Assembly: GCF_002368295.1 (NCBI RefSeq)
Contig: NZ_AP018249.1
Span: forward strand, 1-64,000
DNA: 64,000 nucleotides
Direction: 5' to 3'
Origin: Tolypothrix tenuis PCC 7101
GTDB lineage: Bacteria > Cyanobacteriota > Cyanobacteriia > Cyanobacteriales > Nostocaceae
Shown here: positions 61,141 to 64,000 of the stretch, piece by piece
Layout: each line of letters opens with the position of its first letter
Position numbering within the stretch: position 1 is the first letter of the stretch
The notes under the pieces: generated by a model
The model's input: only the letters and a program-made list of their open reading frames with translations
Database searches by the model: none
What the model was told of the DNA's origin: nothing
Made by a program: the position numbers and the translations under genes

Positions 61141-63771
61141 TTAGATTAGTGATTCTAAAGATGTTGACCAGTTACAGTTTCGTTGTGAGCATCCTATATA
61201 AATACCCTTATAACTTTTGTAAGCAATTGCTTGTTGCTTACAAACTGAACAGTTAATGTTCATGAATCTCATCAAAAGGGTCGTATCTTTCTCGTTCATT
61301 TTTCTACGAGAATGGTTAGGCTGTTTAGAACAAGTAATATAAGCCCCATATTCAGTACGGCTATACCAGCGAGGTTGCCCACAATCAGGGCATTGACCAA
61401 ATGGATTTTCACCCTGAGTAATTTTAGCTGTTATGGAACCTGGATCTTGTTCAGGTACTAAGCGTAAAAAACTATATAGCAATTTTGTAGTTTGTGCTAA
61501 GTCTATCTGAATAACTGGGACTAATGATGAATTAGCATTTAAATATATCCACAAACACTTGCGGTCAATACCAACTAGCCCAATATTTGTATCGGCTTTA
61601 TTATCCCAAACATGAGTATTTTGTAGCCCAGTAGCTATAGAATTGCGATTTTTACCTGTAATAAAAAATCGAATATTACGAGAACTACACCGCTTTAATG
61701 TGGATAAAGGAAGCTGATTATTATTTGAATTTGACCAAGCTATAGCTATTTCTTCCTTAGAGGCAATTAAGTCTAACTTTATTTGTTGTAAAGCATCTTG
61801 GCTTTGAGAAAAGTAAGTTACTCCTGGTAAATTGCTGAGTGGTTGTAAAGCCCATGTAAGTGATTGAATATTAGCTTGAGCGTATATACGGTCAACAAAT
61901 TTCCGAAAAATATTAAAAGAGCCAAGAGTTTGCTGAATATATTGATAATTAAATAAACCAATGAATTTACCCTGCGCTCTACTAATAGCAACATTTGCCA
62001 GCCGCATAGCTGTACTTTGCGTTCCACCTGTAACTAGTTTTCCTGCCTTAGCTTGTGGTGAACCTTCAACAGTATCAAAAATAATGATATTCTGTTCTGC
62101 TCCTTGGAAGCGATGAACTGTAGCGACTCTTACAGACTTGTCCGTAAGGTCTAAATCTTGCAGCAAACGTTGTATTAAACGTGCTTGGGCATTGTAAGGC
62201 GCAATAATACCGACGCTGGAATTATTCGTCTGGGTACTTTGGTAAGCTAGATTGACTGCTACTAAAGCTGAGATAATATTAAAACGGCTGTGAGACTGCT
62301 GTTCTTTAAAACAAAAAGCTGAGAGTTGGCTCAAGTCATACAAGATTAAAGCAGATCCTGGATGTGGCTGACTTTGGACAATCGGCATTGTCTTTTGCTC
62401 TACACCAGAGCCATCTTGTAGTTGACCATTGTAAAAAAGCTGATTTGGTATTTTAGAAATAGCTGGATTCATGCGGTACTGTGTTTTTAACAGCACCATA
62501 CGTAAGTCAATTTGTCCCTTGTTTACCTTTTGAGTAATACCCGCTTCGTCAAAGATATCTCGTTGTAGCCATTCCTGCGCTACTTCTGTCTCTGCTTGTG
62601 AAATTGGCCCTAACTGACGAAAGTCACCAAAAATAGCAATGCGGCGATTAGCAAGGGTGCTGATATAAGCACAGTGGGGAATATAAGCCATACTCGCCTC
62701 GTCCACTACTATGGCATCAAAACGGCGTTGGTAGATTTCTTTGGCGATCGCCGCTTTAGATAAGGTGCAGCCGACTACTGTGGCTTGTTTAATCAGTTCA
62801 ACTTCTTTCTGCTTTAACTGTTCTTTGAGTGGTTGCAAAGCTTGTTTGACAGTGGCAATGTCATTTTGGATACTTTGACGTTGCAGTTCGGTTAGCTTTT
62901 CAATACGAGATCGCTTGACTAAATCTCTGCGTTGTCTTTCTAACCGTTCAATTTGCTCTATTAATTTTGGATTCTGCTGACGTGCTACTCCTCTAACGTG
63001 TAACTGTGGAAATTCTTCTAAACTACCAGGAGTTGCAACTCCATAGCGCAACACTAAACCATTTTCATAAATAGGCGCACCTTGCAAATACTGGGCTACA
63101 CTTTTCATAGCTGTATCAACAGCAGTGTTGCTATGAGCCACTACCAAAACTGACTCACCAGCTTGAACCAATGCAGCTACAGTGATTCCCAAAGTTTTCG
63201 TTTTCCCTGTTCCTGGCGGCCCCCAAATAAAACTGACTTGGCGATTAAGTACCTTGTCAACAGCAGATTTCTGATATTCATTACAACCTATTGGTTTTTG
63301 TGATCGCTGCTCAATTTGATTTAACAGTTTTTGGCTATTGCTGCTTGAAGAGTTAGTTTCAGTTTTATCACCTAGTAATATTTCCGCTAAGTTTCTATTA
63401 GATAACTTTAAATTAGAGCTTTCTAGCAAACGCTTTTTCAATTCTTCCAATAAAAACCAGGGAGAAGTATAAAGTATAGCTGTAGAAATTGAATCTCCTA
63501 AATTTTTCTGTAATGCCAAAATAATATCAAAGCCTTCAACGGAAACTAAAATTCCGCTATATCTTTTGGTTTTATATTCTAAATCTACTGGAGTATCATC
63601 AGGGAAACGCAGTTCAGTATCGGTTGTAAATGAATATATATATTGACCGCCACGCTTACCCAACAATGAACCATCACTCAAAAAAGTTTTTTGTCCACCA
63701 CTTTTTCGTAATGCTTGAATTTCGTCATCAAGCGCTTTGTGAAATTGTTTTTGATATTCTGTGTAACCCAT
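61141..63771 (-). CDS. UPF1/DNA2-like SF1B helicase with C-terminal zinc ribbons (876 aa)
   Basis: After about 150 residues of N-terminal beta-barrel-like sequence, the helicase has GPPGTGKT (184-191), VVDEAS (about 355-360), GDFRQLGPISQAE (about 380), a TVHRFQGAEQNIIIFD motif V (about 560) and NVAISRAQGKFIGLFN motif VI (about 590). Residues about 655-790 resemble a phospholipase-D-like fold but show no HxK catalytic motif. Two topoisomerase-style zinc ribbons close the chain: CPDCGQPRWYSR with a later CS, and CSVCKQQ with CSQRNC. Such helicases unwind DNA or RNA 5' to 3'. The gene converges on the helicase operon with a 61-bp gap, so it is separately transcribed but probably belongs to the same island. 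DISARM's DrmC is also a PLD-fold protein. Confidence 0.8.
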   Translation of the reverse strand: MGYTEYQKQFHKALDDEIQALRKSGGQKTFLSDGSLLGKRGGQYIYSFTTDTELRFPDDTPVDLEYKTKRYSGILVSVEGFDIILALQKNLGDSISTAILYTSPWFLLEELKKRLLESSNLKLSNRNLAEILLGDKTETNSSSSNSQKLLNQIEQRSQKPIGCNEYQKSAVDKVLNRQVSFIWGPPGTGKTKTLGITVAALVQAGESVLVVAHSNTAVDTAMKSVAQYLQGAPIYENGLVLRYGVATPGSLEEFPQLHVRGVARQQNPKLIEQIERLERQRRDLVKRSRIEKLTELQRQSIQNDIATVKQALQPLKEQLKQKEVELIKQATVVGCTLSKAAIAKEIYQRRFDAIVVDEASMAYIPHCAYISTLANRRIAIFGDFRQLGPISQAETEVAQEWLQRDIFDEAGITQKVNKGQIDLRMVLLKTQYRMNPAISKIPNQLFYNGQLQDGSGVEQKTMPIVQSQPHPGSALILYDLSQLSAFCFKEQQSHSRFNIISALVAVNLAYQSTQTNNSSVGIIAPYNAQARLIQRLLQDLDLTDKSVRVATVHRFQGAEQNIIIFDTVEGSPQAKAGKLVTGGTQSTAMRLANVAISRAQGKFIGLFNYQYIQQTLGSFNIFRKFVDRIYAQANIQSLTWALQPLSNLPGVTYFSQSQDALQQIKLDLIASKEEIAIAWSNSNNNQLPLSTLKRCSSRNIRFFITGKNRNSIATGLQNTHVWDNKADTNIGLVGIDRKCLWIYLNANSSLVPVIQIDLAQTTKLLYSFLRLVPEQDPGSITAKITQGENPFGQCPDCGQPRWYSRTEYGAYITCSKQPNHSRRKMNEKDTTLLMRFMNINCSVCKQQAIAYKSYKGIYIGCSQRNCNWSTSLESLI

Positions 63772-64000
63772 TGGGGCACCCCTTAAAAAATTCTATTTCC
63801 AATTTGGTCAAAATTTTTTCCAATAGCTACGGTGTAAACCGTATTCTTTGATGTACAGTATGGTGGTTTTTTCAAGCAGGTTGGGTAATCGACAATCCGG
63901 ATGAACTTGCTACTATCTCGCAATAGAAGTCTGAAATTCAACAAGCAATTGCAATCGCGGCGATACTTAAGTACTTTGAAAATTAGTCTCACCAGTGACA
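63772..64000. other. Upstream region of the SF1B helicase gene at the window edge
   Basis: This 229-bp region must hold the helicase promoter on the reverse strand. The plus strand has a short open stretch reading WWFFQAGWVIDNPDELATIS before a stop at about 63925, possibly a gene remnant, with no family recognised. Nothing else is seen. Confidence 0.3.

Noticed and set aside
63783..63992. 69-codon reverse-strand frame at the window end
   Set aside because: Low-complexity composition with no motif. It occupies the promoter region of the helicase gene.
1..64000. CRISPR arrays, tRNA or rRNA genes
   Set aside because: No regularly spaced direct repeats, cloverleaf or rRNA sequence was noticed on either strand. 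A dedicated scan (CRISPRCasFinder, tRNAscan-SE, Infernal) would settle it.

Overview
The window reads as a filamentous (Nostocales-type) cyanobacterium. Supporting signs are HIP1 octamers (GCGATCGC, e.g. 6680-6687), GGCAGAA-type heptamer repeats between genes, and many secreted TPR-CHAT and orthocaspase genes. An actin-like ParM gene and a ParA/ParB pair lie within 5 kb of each other, next to a centromere-like repeat block. This suggests a large plasmid or plasmid-derived segment; that is inference, because no replication initiator gene is visible.

Region 1 (1-6.7 kb) is backbone: a 5' fragment of parM with its repeat block, a RarA-type ATPase fused to a methyltransferase, parA-parB, a dead reductase-domain fragment, an inositol-monophosphatase-family gene and a pRiA4b ORF-3-like gene.

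Region 2 (6.8-37 kb) is a protease array. It holds three intact secreted TPR-CHAT proteins, one CHAT-CHASE2 membrane protein, two orthocaspases with intact His/Cys, one caspase homologue whose catalytic Cys is lost, and one subtilisin-like S8 peptidase. It also holds TPR genes whose CHAT domain has been deleted or frameshifted. A gene pair in the middle (16.6-19.5 kb) encodes a protein with a sigma-region-4-like helix-turn-helix and a DUF1822 protein. Six genes of the array carry the same roughly 28-nt upstream box ([TGA]GCATA, 16-17 nt, AAATAC-like). Its spacing is that of a promoter, so the array may be a self-contained regulon.

Region 3 (37-64 kb) looks like a defence island. It starts with a small unknown protein, a GNAT acetyltransferase and a DUF262/HNH protein. 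Next comes a minus-strand set with an Ig-like (BIg2) membrane protein, a small membrane protein and an ABC ATPase-permease fusion. A tightly coupled plus-strand operon follows: SNF2 helicase, 1614-aa adenine methyltransferase, 2108-aa DUF1998 helicase with a Vsr/DUF559-like nuclease domain, and a UvrD-like helicase with a RelE/ParE-like N-terminus. A convergent UPF1-like SF1 helicase with zinc ribbons closes the island. The operon resembles class 1 DISARM (DrmD, DrmMI, DrmA/DrmB) but is built differently. The DUF262 protein and the 2108-aa helicase share a C-terminal module, which ties the two loci together.
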